Assembly: GCF_964199965.1 (NCBI RefSeq)
Contig: NZ_CAXMZT010000003.1
Location: 1-64,000, forward strand
From: JAFIFT01 sp020051095
GTDB lineage: Bacteria > Pseudomonadota > Gammaproteobacteria > Legionellales > Legionellaceae
Reading direction: 5' to 3'
Length of the DNA: 64,000 nt
Below the pieces are notes generated by a model. It was not told where the DNA came from, searched no databases, and saw only the letters and a program-made list of their open reading frames with translations. A program made the position numbers and the translations under genes. Positions 35,801 to 44,115 of the stretch are shown here, in pieces (the first letter of the stretch is position 1; the number at the start of each line of letters is the position of its first letter).

Positions 35801-37186
35801 ACCAATGGTCAAGAAATGTTAGGATATGTCCCCGAATCGGTCTATCAGAATCTCAACCAACTCACCGATCCGGATTATGCGCACAAGTTTTACGTGGACG
35901 GCACCGTGACTGTCGTCGATGCCTTTGTTAATAGTCAATGGCGAACCATCTTGGTCGGTACGTTAAACGGCGGTGGTCAAGGCGTGTTTGCTTTGGATGT
36001 TACCGACCCGAGTCAATTTGCTGAAAGCAATGCAACCGGTATTGTCAAATGGGAATTCACCGATGCCGATGATGCCGATATGGGCTTATCCTACAGCCAG
36101 GCATCGATTGTCCGCCTTGCCAATGGCCAATGGGCAGCTATTTTTGGCAATGGCTACAATAATACTTTAAACGATGGCAATGCCAGCACCACCGGAAATG
36201 CCGTGCTGTATATCGTGGATCTTCATACCGGCAATTTAATCAAAAAACTGGATACGGGTGTTGGCGCGAGTGACGATCCGCTCGCTCAAGGTCGACCAAA
36301 TGGTTTGTCCACACCTGCGGTGGTCGATGTGAATAACGACTTGATTGCAGATATTGTTTATGTGGGTGATATTTTTGGTAACCTTTGGAAAATTGATATA
36401 TCTTCTTCCAACCCCAACGAATGGGATTTCAGTTTCAAACAAGGTACCGACAATGCGCCTTTATATGTCGCTATCAATGCTCAAAATGAACATCAACCTA
36501 TCACCATACGCCCGACTGTTTCTCGTGTGAGTTTTTCATCATCGACTTTGCAAATTTATATTGGCACAGGCCAATATTTAACCTTCGCCGATAGAACCGA
36601 TACCACCGTACAAACCGTTTACGCCTTAAGGGATGATAATTCCACACCCATCAGTGGTCGGGGCGATTTAGTTCAACAAACCATCTTCTTACAAGCAAAC
36701 AACACCCGCAGTGTTTCCAATAATTTATTAGCCAACAACAGTCGAGGCTGGTATCTGGATTTGATCGTCAATGGGGTCGCTGAAGGTGAACGAATCATCT
36801 CGGAGATGATCTATATTAACCAGAAATTGATTTTTACAACGACCATACCGTCTGAAGATCCTTGCGAATTTGGTGGATCCGGTTGGCTGATGGAAGTGGA
36901 TGCCTTAACAGGTGCCCGCCTGAATTATAATGTGTTTGATATCAATGGCGATGGCGTCGTAAACGGCAGCGATGCTACTAGCTATACCGATGGCGGTGGA
37001 GACAGTGTGACTGTCCCTGTGAGTGGTATTCAATCCGAAGTAGGACTCATTTCTACCCCTGCGATTTTGAATGCAGGCAAGATTGAATACAAATACTTAC
37101 CTGGCACCAGTGGCGGCATCCAAAAAGTCACCGAAAGCCCCGGTAGTCAAGCCTTCGGACGACAATCTTGGCGACAATTGCAATAG
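32840..37186 (+). CDS. pilY1: Type IV pilus tip adhesin/assembly factor PilY1
   Basis: 1448 residues with signal peptide (MKRWFALLLFSLSISVQAAP). The N-terminal half is variable; the C-terminal half from about residue 900 carries the PilY1 beta-propeller: RKSVLGDIIDSAPV, IYLGANDGIMHGFDA, and the DVNNDLIADIVYVGD loop (DxNxDxxxD) that matches the calcium site needed for twitching in Pseudomonas. A second EF-like loop is DINGDGVVNGSD near the C-terminus. It is surface exposed at the pilus tip. It ends 3 bases from the convergent sppA. Confidence 0.94.
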   Translation: MKRWFALLLFSLSISVQAAPISISQQPLFITQNVPPLTMLIIERDHKLYFEAYNDASDIDGDGQIDFRYKPNFDYLGYFDSYKCYQYSDSDQYFYPVSVTANKTCSGAWSGNFLNYITTARIDAIRKILYGGYRAIDNTNFTVLQRSYIPQEGHSWGKEYSSSGVDGYNISDYTPFSAPSANTYHLFANTTLRNSGSGEPLMRVALSQPYRIWQWVSIERPVAGSQVVNDSNTRVNLTIYKDYVVRVVVCDNSVGLEPNCQPYPNGEHKPVGLLQEFGENDAMMFGLITGSYENNLNGGVVRKNISSITDEIDANTGQFTTVVGIIATLNKFTTPTSLFQTDYSYTCGWITTRDIGNGECEMWGAPLAEMMYEAVRYFAGKGGPTSGFSYSGGVDGALGLPQPGWVDPYSQYEYCAKANMLVINDLYPNYDGASVPGSAFGSFSGDLSNLNVSTLSNTIFTGEGYSSVLAFIGQSGGVNDGSPTPKTVTGFSNIRGLAPHETNSLGTYYSAAIAYYAWITDVNAVEEMQNIKSFMVGLPSPLPEFRFQVGNQTITVVPFGRSVGPEPTTNPPAQFTVYKAPDKYQPVNNIVDFYITEYTSTRAVFRINFEDVQQGADFDMDAIVIYTIEVINNSQLQVTVTSEYAAGGIIQHMGFVISGSTEDGLYLVVRDVDTSAANDVAYYLDYTPAPLPTNSPPFTKTFTPSANPSAIFFNSPLWYAAKWGGFTDSNGDDTPDVQKEWDVNNDGVPDNFFQVISPTQLQEQLLKAFNLILDRTGSFSSAALSSGFLSTNSYVYQAFFETKQWSGFLLAFKIDPSTGDILTNGSSTNGAEWDASKTLDQQNFNTGRRIVTIKPSSGVGIPFRWPTDPSNPSSSELDISQITLLNLSPTTALDDNQGSNRLNYLRGDRSNEEDNGGLFRNRKSVLGDIIDSAPVPVGPPNAPYPDVWPNGAAENGVTYSSFKQTYANRISMIYLGANDGIMHGFDATNGQEMLGYVPESVYQNLNQLTDPDYAHKFYVDGTVTVVDAFVNSQWRTILVGTLNGGGQGVFALDVTDPSQFAESNATGIVKWEFTDADDADMGLSYSQASIVRLANGQWAAIFGNGYNNTLNDGNASTTGNAVLYIVDLHTGNLIKKLDTGVGASDDPLAQGRPNGLSTPAVVDVNNDLIADIVYVGDIFGNLWKIDISSSNPNEWDFSFKQGTDNAPLYVAINAQNEHQPITIRPTVSRVSFSSSTLQIYIGTGQYLTFADRTDTTVQTVYALRDDNSTPISGRGDLVQQTIFLQANNTRSVSNNLLANNSRGWYLDLIVNGVAEGERIISEMIYINQKLIFTTTIPSEDPCEFGGSGWLMEVDALTGARLNYNVFDINGDGVVNGSDATSYTDGGGDSVTVPVSGIQSEVGLISTPAILNAGKIEYKYLPGTSGGIQKVTESPGSQAFGRQSWRQLQ

Positions 37187-37189
37187 TTA

Positions 37190-38143
37190 TTATTGAAAGC
37201 GTTGCTGAAGACCTAATGCTTGTGGCACTTGATCTATCATGGCCGATCCCATATTCTTGGCAAATCGCTCCAAAACAGTATCTTTTTCGGTGTAATCAAC
37301 AATACGTTTGATTTGAATCACCTCTCTTGCCAATTGTCCCGTACTCGCAAAGCCATCGATAAGACCCAAGTTTTTTGCATCGATACCTGTCCAGAATAAG
37401 CCAGTAAAAAGGTTGGGATCATTGACAAGACGATTCCCACGGCCTTCTTTGACTTTCTCAATAAAGGTTTGATGAATCTGATCAAGCATATGTTGAAGAA
37501 TCTGTTTGTCGTTTTCTGATTCGGGTGAGAAAGGATCGAGCAACCCTTTATTAACACCTGCTGTTTGCAACCGTCGCGTCATGCCTAATTTAGACAGGGT
37601 GTCGACAAAACCAAAGCCATTATATAAAACACCAATCGAACCCACCATGCTTGAGGGATTGGCATAAATCTCATCGGCACCTGCGGCGACATAATAGGCC
37701 GCAGAGGCACATAAATCAACGCAAACCGCATAGACTTTGATATTAGGATGATTATCCTTATAAAACTTCAAGGTATTAAACATGTAATCGGCTTGAACCG
37801 GCGAACCACCCGGACTATTAATTCGCAGGACTAATGCTTTCATCTGCTCGTTTTCATAAGCGCTCTTTAGGCTCTTCGCGAAATTATCAGCACTCGCAGC
37901 TTGCTTATCAAAAATTGTCCCCTCAATATCAATTAATCCCACATGGGGTTTTGTTTGACCTTCAATTTTTGATTTGGTGATTTCATAGGATTGGTAAAAT
38001 AAAAACGCAATAATACTCACAACTATCAGGGCTTTCACCATCCGCCAACGACGCTTGCGCTTTTGCTCTTTGATGTATTCCAAGACGATCTGGTTAATAG
38101 CACCTTGCATATCCTGGGTTGTTGCACTCTGCTCATCTGTCAT
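37190..38143 (-). CDS. sppA: Signal peptide peptidase SppA (S49 family)
   Basis: 317 residues from the ATG at 38143; a GTG at 38155 would add four residues. An N-terminal membrane anchor (ALIVVSIIAFLFYQSYEI) is followed by a single S49 domain: GLIDIEGTI, LRINSPGGSPVQADYMF, CASAAYYVAAGADEIYANP and SSMVGSIGVLYNGFGF with the catalytic Ser. It is the short type without the second repeat of E. coli SppA. It degrades cleaved signal peptides in the inner membrane. Its start overlaps the putative clpB heat-shock promoter. Confidence 0.92.
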   Translation of the reverse strand: MTDEQSATTQDMQGAINQIVLEYIKEQKRKRRWRMVKALIVVSIIAFLFYQSYEITKSKIEGQTKPHVGLIDIEGTIFDKQAASADNFAKSLKSAYENEQMKALVLRINSPGGSPVQADYMFNTLKFYKDNHPNIKVYAVCVDLCASAAYYVAAGADEIYANPSSMVGSIGVLYNGFGFVDTLSKLGMTRRLQTAGVNKGLLDPFSPESENDKQILQHMLDQIHQTFIEKVKEGRGNRLVNDPNLFTGLFWTGIDAKNLGLIDGFASTGQLAREVIQIKRIVDYTEKDTVLERFAKNMGSAMIDQVPQALGLQQRFQ

Positions 38144-38154
38144 TGTCTTAACCA

Positions 38155-38180
38155 CTTGAAAAATTAAAATATAACCCTAT
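38155..38180 (+). promoter_or_regulatory. clpB: Sigma-32 (heat shock) promoter candidate for clpB
   Basis: CTTGAAA (38155-38161), 13-base spacer, CCCTAT (38175-38180) closely match the sigma-32 consensus CTTGAAA-N13-15-CCCCAT. It leaves a leader of about 125 bases before the clpB ATG and lies right at the sppA start region. Confidence 0.75.
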
Positions 38181-38207
38181 TTTATACCCAAGCGACTTTA
38201 AAATGCT

Positions 38208-38266
38208 AGGGAACATCCATAAAGTTTTGCAAAGCGCAAAAGTTGATGTCATTAGGAATGTTCCCT
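38208..38266 (+). promoter_or_regulatory. clpB: Hairpin-forming clpB leader
   Basis: AGGGAACAT at 38208-38216 pairs with ATGTTCCCT at 38258-38266, and an inner TTTTGC/GCAAAA stem lies between them. It is within the predicted clpB 5' leader; an RNA structure or a protein operator are both possible. Confidence 0.5.
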
Positions 38267-38313
38267 ATCCTCATTGAAGATTTATAAAATGCGATTAACC
38301 AAGGAATACTACC

Positions 38314-40890
38314 ATGCGAATGGATAAATTAACGTCAAAATTCCAAATGGCCCTTGCTGACGCACAGTCCCTAGCTGTCGGTCGAGATAATAGTTTTATG
38401 GAACCCGAGCATGTGATGAAAGCCCTGCTTGATCAACAAGGAGGCAGTATTCGTCCTCTATTAGCCAAAGCGGGGGTGAACATTGCTAAAATTCGAACCG
38501 ATGTTGATAAATCCCTGGATGGCATGGCAAAAGTGTCGGGAACGGAAGGTGAGGTTCATCCTTCCAACGCCTTGATAAAACTATTAAATATTTGCGACAA
38601 ATTATCCCAACAACGAAAAGATGCTTATATTTCGAGTGAGTTATTTGTTTTAGCCGCGATGAGCGATGAGTCAAGCAATCTCAATCGCTTATTAAAACAA
38701 GCAGGCGCTAATAAAGAGGCCATCGAAAAGGCGATTGAGGAAGTGCGTGGTGGCGAACAAGTCAATGATCCCAATGCCGAAGAAAAGCGACAAGCCTTGG
38801 AAAAATTTACCATTGATTTAACAGAACGAGCAGAACAAGGCAAATTAGACCCTGTTATCGGACGCGATGATGAAATCCGTCGAACCATCCAAGTGTTGCA
38901 ACGACGAACAAAAAATAATCCCGTACTAATTGGTGAGCCAGGAGTGGGTAAAACCGCCATCGTGGAAGGATTGGCCCAACGGATTATTAATGGTGAGGTG
39001 CCAGAAGGCTTAAAAAGCAAACGATTATTGTCGCTTGATATGGGCGCCTTAATCGCCGGCGCCAAATACCGAGGTGAATTTGAAGAACGATTGAAAGGCG
39101 TGTTAAACGATCTGGCAAAGCAAGAAGGCCAGATTATCCTGTTTATTGATGAGCTCCACACCATGGTTGGAGCAGGTAAAGCGGAAGGGGCAATGGATGC
39201 GGGTAACATGCTAAAGCCTGCGCTGGCTCGCGGCGAATTACATTGCATTGGCGCAACCACCCTCGATGAGTATCGACAATACATTGAAAAAGATGCCGCC
39301 TTAGAAAGACGTTTCCAAAAGGTGCTCGTTGATGAACCCAGCGTTGAGGATACTATCGCCATTTTAAGGGGTCTAAATGAGCGCTATGAGGTACACCATG
39401 GCGTTGATATCACTGACCCAGCGCTGGTTGCAGCGGCTACCTTGTCTCATCGTTACATCACAGACCGTCAACTACCCGACAAAGCCATTGATTTAGTCGA
39501 CGAAGCAGCAAGCCACATTCGCATGGAAATTGACTCCAAGCCCGAAAGCATGGATAAACTGGAACGTCGCTTGATTCAATTAAAAATTGAGCGCGAGGCG
39601 TTAAAGAAAGAAACCGATGAGGCTTCAAAAAAGCGATTAGCGGATCTTGAAAACCATATCAAAGACCATGAAAAGGAATATGCGGACCTAGAAGAAATAT
39701 GGAAAGCTGAAAAAGCGACGATGCAAGGCGCCACCCATATTAAAGAAGCCCTTGAACAAGCCCGTTTAGAACTTGAAACAGCCAGACGAGCAGGTGATTT
39801 AGCCCGCATGTCTGAACTACAATATGGACGCATTCCCGAATTGGAAAAACGACTGGCGAACGTGAATGCCGAAGAAAAGCAAGAGACAAAATTGGTGCGC
39901 AACAAAGTTACCGAAGAAGAAATAGCCGATGTGGTTTCAAAATGGACGGGGATTCCTGTTTCTAAGATGCTGGAAGGCGAGCGAGAAAAACTGTTAAAAA
40001 TGGAAGACGCTTTGCATCACCGCGTCATTGGGCAGGACGAAGCCGTCAGCGCTGTTGCCAATGCCATACGTCGAGCCCGGGCAGGACTTTCAGATCCCAA
40101 GCGCCCTGTGGGTTCCTTTTTATTTTTGGGTCCAACGGGGGTTGGTAAAACGGAATTATGCAAAGCGCTCGCCGCCTTCTTGTTCGACACTGAAGATGCC
40201 ATGGTGCGCATTGATATGTCTGAATTTATGGAAAAACACTCCGTAGCCCGCTTAATTGGTGCTCCACCAGGCTATGTCGGTTATGAAGAAGGGGGTTATT
40301 TAACCGAAGCCATTCGTCGACGACCTTACTCTGTCATTCTGATGGATGAGGTTGAAAAAGCCCATCCCGATGTCTTTAACATCTTGTTACAAGTGCTCGA
40401 TGATGGCCGCCTAACCGATGGACAAGGGCGCACCGTTGATTTTCGCAATGCCGTGATCGTCATGACCTCCAACCTTGGTTCAAATTTAATTCAAGACATG
40501 CGTGGCAAAGTCGATTATGAACAGATAAAAACCGCGGTGATGGAAGTCGTTGGTCAAAATTTCCGACCTGAATTCATCAACCGAATAGACGAAAGCGTTG
40601 TTTTCCATCCACTGGATGAAAAAGAGATTGAACAAATCGCCGTGATTCAAATTGATCTGCTGCGCAAACGGTTAAGCGAACAAAACATGAAGCTTGAAGT
40701 AAGCGACAAAGCACTCACCCATTTGGCCAAGGCGGGATTTGATCCCGTTTATGGCGCAAGACCTCTGAAAAGAACCATCCAACACCAACTTGAAAACCCA
40801 CTGGCTCAAGCCATCTTAACCGGCAAGTTTCAACCAGGCACAACCGTGCATGTCAATGCCGATGATAAAGGCCTAACGTTTTCCAGTTAG
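38314..40890 (+). CDS. clpB: ATP-dependent disaggregase ClpB
   Basis: 858 residues, normal length. N-domain to about residue 145; NBD1 with GEPGVGKTAIVEGLAQRI and Walker B IILFIDELHTMVGAG; coiled-coil middle domain (about 410-525); NBD2 with LGPTGVGKTELCKALA and VILMDEVEKAH; C-terminal PVYGARPLKRTIQ. ClpB works with DnaK to rescue aggregated proteins. AAGGA lies 8 bases upstream of the ATG. Heat-shock regulation is indicated by the sigma-32 type promoter. Monocistronic. Confidence 0.98.
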   Translation: MRMDKLTSKFQMALADAQSLAVGRDNSFMEPEHVMKALLDQQGGSIRPLLAKAGVNIAKIRTDVDKSLDGMAKVSGTEGEVHPSNALIKLLNICDKLSQQRKDAYISSELFVLAAMSDESSNLNRLLKQAGANKEAIEKAIEEVRGGEQVNDPNAEEKRQALEKFTIDLTERAEQGKLDPVIGRDDEIRRTIQVLQRRTKNNPVLIGEPGVGKTAIVEGLAQRIINGEVPEGLKSKRLLSLDMGALIAGAKYRGEFEERLKGVLNDLAKQEGQIILFIDELHTMVGAGKAEGAMDAGNMLKPALARGELHCIGATTLDEYRQYIEKDAALERRFQKVLVDEPSVEDTIAILRGLNERYEVHHGVDITDPALVAAATLSHRYITDRQLPDKAIDLVDEAASHIRMEIDSKPESMDKLERRLIQLKIEREALKKETDEASKKRLADLENHIKDHEKEYADLEEIWKAEKATMQGATHIKEALEQARLELETARRAGDLARMSELQYGRIPELEKRLANVNAEEKQETKLVRNKVTEEEIADVVSKWTGIPVSKMLEGEREKLLKMEDALHHRVIGQDEAVSAVANAIRRARAGLSDPKRPVGSFLFLGPTGVGKTELCKALAAFLFDTEDAMVRIDMSEFMEKHSVARLIGAPPGYVGYEEGGYLTEAIRRRPYSVILMDEVEKAHPDVFNILLQVLDDGRLTDGQGRTVDFRNAVIVMTSNLGSNLIQDMRGKVDYEQIKTAVMEVVGQNFRPEFINRIDESVVFHPLDEKEIEQIAVIQIDLLRKRLSEQNMKLEVSDKALTHLAKAGFDPVYGARPLKRTIQHQLENPLAQAILTGKFQPGTTVHVNADDKGLTFSS

Positions 40891-40909
40891 ACGTTTGACT
40901 CGCTTGTTT

Positions 40910-40932
40910 AACCGGGCTTTAAAAGCCCGGTT
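40910..40932 (+). terminator. clpB downstream hairpin
   Basis: AACCGGGCTTT pairs with AAAGCCCGGTT in a near-perfect 11-bp stem about 20 bases after the clpB stop. There is no strong T-tract on the plus strand, so efficiency is uncertain. Confidence 0.6.
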
Positions 40933-40933
40933 A

Positions 40934-40991
40934 AATGACCGAATTAAAAACATTTTTTAACGAAGAGATTGGGGTTTTTCGTAAGTCCTGG
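40934..40991. repeat. Family D half-element, copy 3
   Basis: AAATGACCGAATTAAAAAC, then AACGAAGAGATTGGGGTTTT and TCGTAAGTCCTGG match the right half of the element at 12706-12828. The left half is missing. Confidence 0.6.
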
Positions 40992-41027
40992 CTATACTAA
41001 AAACAAGTCCATTACCTTCATTCGCTC

Positions 41028-42725
41028 ATGGAGCAACCCACCGATCAACTAAACGCTGTTTGGAATGCCTGTCGGCAAGCCATTCGTTATGTCTTTTTTT
41101 TCAGCTTGGTCGTTAACCTACTAATGCTAACCGTTCCGATGTTTATGCTGTTAGTGTTTGATTATGTTCTCACCAGCTTCAGCGGATATACCTTGCTATA
41201 TTTATGTTTGCTGGCTTTTGCGTCCTTAGTGATCATGGGGGCAATCGACGTTGTCAGAGGCTATGTGATGCGTCGAGTTGCCTTTTGGATAGACCAAACG
41301 CTTAGTCCCGTTGCCTTGAAACTGTCTGCCGATGCCTTATTGAGGGGCAATGCTTATGGCACCCAAAGCCTAGCAGACATTAACGCAATCCGCAGTTTTC
41401 TGGCAAGTCCATCTGTCTTTTCCTTATTCGATGTCCCATGGATGCCGGTGTATATCGTGATCATCTTTCTTTTACATCCTTTTCTCGGTCTCGTCTCTGT
41501 CTTTGGCGCCGTGATTCTCTTTATCCTTGGTTATATCAATGAATTCCTATCCAAAAAGCTCTTGCTTGAAGCCAATACCAAGGCAATTGAAAACCAAAAA
41601 TCCATTGATCTGGCCATGCGCAACGTCGAATCCATTCAAGCCATGGGTATGATGGATAATATCGTCCATCGTTGGCGGAGCAAAAATACCCCTGTCAACC
41701 AATTGATGCAACATGCAAGCGACAGAACAGGCAGTATCACAGCCATCTCCAAAACGACTCGCCTTTTTTTACAACTCAGCGTATTAACGATTGGGGCCTA
41801 CCTGGTTATCATGCAGCGATTGACGCCCGGTGGCATGATTGCCGCCTCAATTTTATTGTCCAGAGCGCTTGCACCTGCTGAACAATCCATCGCCGTGTGG
41901 AAGCAGTTAACAAGCGTCAGGCAAGCTTATGCACGATTGAAAGCCCATTTTTCTAACCCTGTCATACGAGACACAGGCATCCAATTGCCGACGCCTGATG
42001 GTCATTTAATCGCTGATCATGTTGTCTATCAAATTGAAGGTATGAACCAACCGATTATCAAAGATATATCCTTTCAATTACCCAAAGGCGAAATCTTGGC
42101 GCTGATAGGGCCATCCGGCGCCGGTAAAACCACGCTTGCCCGCTTAATCTGTGGCATTTTTAAACCCAACAAAGGCTGTATCCGTCTCGATGGGGCGGAT
42201 GTCAGTGAATGGCCCCGGGAAGACATCGGTCAACACATTGGTTATGTCCCCCAGGATATCGAGCTATTTCCGGGCACGATTAAAGATAACATTGCTCGAC
42301 TAGGCGAAGCGGATGATGAAAAGGTATTAGCGGCAGCCAAATTAGCAGGTGCCCATGAATTTATTTTGAAGCAACCGCATGCTTATGATACTGAAATTAC
42401 CATAACCACAAACCCATTTTCAGGTGGTCAAAGACAACGAATTGCCCTTGCTCGAGCATTTTATGGTTCCCCGCAATTACTCATTCTCGATGAGCCCAAT
42501 GCAAGCCTGGATACCGACGGTGAAAAGCAATTATTTACAGCACTTGCTAACCTTAGACAGCAAGGAAAAACCATCATCATTATTACGCATCACATCCCCG
42601 CACTGGTTATGGTGGATAAAATCGCCTTAATTGCCGAAGGCCATTTATTAAAAATTGGCCCACGGGATGACATTCTCAGGAGTGCTCATGAAGCAAAGCA
42701 AGTCAACACCCACCGGCAGCTATAG
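41028..42725 (+). CDS. Type I secretion ABC transporter (PrtD-like permease-ATPase)
   Basis: 565 residues. N-terminal half is a six-helix membrane domain (first helices about residues 20-95) without a C39 peptidase domain. The C-terminal ATPase has Walker A GPSGAGKTTLARL, Q-loop GYVPQDIELFPGTIKDNIAR, signature FSGGQRQRIALARAF and Walker B LLILDEPNASLD. The short PrtD type exports proteins with uncleaved C-terminal signals. The adaptor gene overlaps its 3' end by 38 bases. A TolC partner would be encoded elsewhere. Confidence 0.92.
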   Translation: MEQPTDQLNAVWNACRQAIRYVFFFSLVVNLLMLTVPMFMLLVFDYVLTSFSGYTLLYLCLLAFASLVIMGAIDVVRGYVMRRVAFWIDQTLSPVALKLSADALLRGNAYGTQSLADINAIRSFLASPSVFSLFDVPWMPVYIVIIFLLHPFLGLVSVFGAVILFILGYINEFLSKKLLLEANTKAIENQKSIDLAMRNVESIQAMGMMDNIVHRWRSKNTPVNQLMQHASDRTGSITAISKTTRLFLQLSVLTIGAYLVIMQRLTPGGMIAASILLSRALAPAEQSIAVWKQLTSVRQAYARLKAHFSNPVIRDTGIQLPTPDGHLIADHVVYQIEGMNQPIIKDISFQLPKGEILALIGPSGAGKTTLARLICGIFKPNKGCIRLDGADVSEWPREDIGQHIGYVPQDIELFPGTIKDNIARLGEADDEKVLAAAKLAGAHEFILKQPHAYDTEITITTNPFSGGQRQRIALARAFYGSPQLLILDEPNASLDTDGEKQLFTALANLRQQGKTIIIITHHIPALVMVDKIALIAEGHLLKIGPRDDILRSAHEAKQVNTHRQL

Positions 42726-44088
42726 CAAGTTAAAAAAACGAGGCTGTCAGTTAATTAGTGCCTTTTATCAGAAATTGAAACAGCTATTTTCTTGGCATCA
42801 ACCAAGCAAAATTGATACTTTGGTCCCGCCTTACCAAAAATATGCCCATGCCGGCCTTGGTATCATTATCGTATTTTTGGGAGGGTTTATCTTTTGGGCA
42901 TGCTTTTCAACGCTCGAATCAGCGGCCGTTGCCACCGGTCAGATTGTTGCCGAAACAAAAAACAAGTCCATTCAGCATCTCGAGGGGGGGATAATTGAGT
43001 CGATTCTTGTCAACGACGGAGAAACCGTCAAAAAAGGGCAAGTGCTTATCACCTTGGATGTCACCAAAGCGCAAGCCTCTTTAGACGTGCTTGAAACGCA
43101 ATATTATTCGCTCACGGCTGAAAAAGCTCGATTAATTGCTGAGCGGGATAAAACAAAATCCATCCAATGGCCTGATGAACTTTCCCATCATGAGCGCTTA
43201 AAAGAGACACAAACAAATCTATTACTTTCTAACCGCTTGACCATTGATGGTCAGCTGAAAATACTCAATCAACAAATAAACCAACTGGATCAAGAAATCG
43301 AAAGTTACAAGGCACAACTTGAATCTGAAACCAAGCAATTAGCCCTGATTCAAGAAGAAATTAAGGCCGTTGATTATTTATATAAACGCAAATTAATTGA
43401 ATTACCAAAGGTATTAGAATTGAAACGAAAATCAGCAGAGCTTACCGGGAACCGGGGGCAATATTTGGGCTTAATTTCAAAAGCACAACAAAAAATTGGT
43501 GAAACCAAGCAACGCATCATCACAATAAAAGACAATTATTTGAAAGAAGTGCTCGATCAACTGAAAGAGGTTCAAGACAAGCTTGCTGAAGTGTCTCCCA
43601 AATTAAATGCAACGCGTGACACGCTAAAACGCACCAAAATAACCGCACCGACCGATGGCATTGTTGTTGGCTTGAATAAATTTACTGTTGGAGGCGTGAT
43701 TACTCCAAGCGAAACAGTAATGCAGATACTGCCATTGAATGATAAACTCATTGCCGAAGCGCAAGTCAATCCCAACGATATTGAGTTAATCCATATTGGC
43801 CAGAAGGCCAGAGTCTATCTCAGCGCATTAAAACAACGAAATAGCCCCGCCCTAATTGGCTCGGTGATCTTGGTATCCGCCGATAGCTTCCATGATGATA
43901 AGACAAACCAATCGTATTACAAAGTCAAAGTCGCTATCCCACCCGACGAATTAGTCAAGCTAAACAAAATTGTCCTCTATCCTGGTATGCAAGTGCGAGT
44001 GATGATCATCACCCAAAGTCGAACACCGTTTGATTATTTCATTACCCCCATCCAAGATAGCTTCCGCTATGCCTTTCGCGAGTATTAA
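42688..44088 (+). CDS. HlyD-family membrane fusion protein of type I secretion
   Basis: 466 residues from the ATG at 42688, preceded by CAGGAG. Cytoplasmic basic N-terminus, one membrane helix (GLGIIIVFLGGFIFWACF), then the HlyD lipoyl/barrel half TGQIVAETKNKSIQHLEGGI, a long coiled-coil hairpin (about residues 120-320), and the second half IVVGLNKFTVGGVITPSETV with the C-terminal PGMQVRVMIITQSRTPFDYF. It bridges the ABC exporter and TolC. The gene begins inside the exporter gene, so translation is coupled. Confidence 0.92.
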   Translation: MKQSKSTPTGSYSKLKKRGCQLISAFYQKLKQLFSWHQPSKIDTLVPPYQKYAHAGLGIIIVFLGGFIFWACFSTLESAAVATGQIVAETKNKSIQHLEGGIIESILVNDGETVKKGQVLITLDVTKAQASLDVLETQYYSLTAEKARLIAERDKTKSIQWPDELSHHERLKETQTNLLLSNRLTIDGQLKILNQQINQLDQEIESYKAQLESETKQLALIQEEIKAVDYLYKRKLIELPKVLELKRKSAELTGNRGQYLGLISKAQQKIGETKQRIITIKDNYLKEVLDQLKEVQDKLAEVSPKLNATRDTLKRTKITAPTDGIVVGLNKFTVGGVITPSETVMQILPLNDKLIAEAQVNPNDIELIHIGQKARVYLSALKQRNSPALIGSVILVSADSFHDDKTNQSYYKVKVAIPPDELVKLNKIVLYPGMQVRVMIITQSRTPFDYFITPIQDSFRYAFREY

Positions 44089-44115
44089 TAAACCATTGTC
44101 CTGAAAAAAAGCTTA

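Noticed and set aside
38486..39362. Long minus-strand open frames inside clpB
   Set aside because: They are shadow frames of a fully canonical clpB with no start signals of their own.
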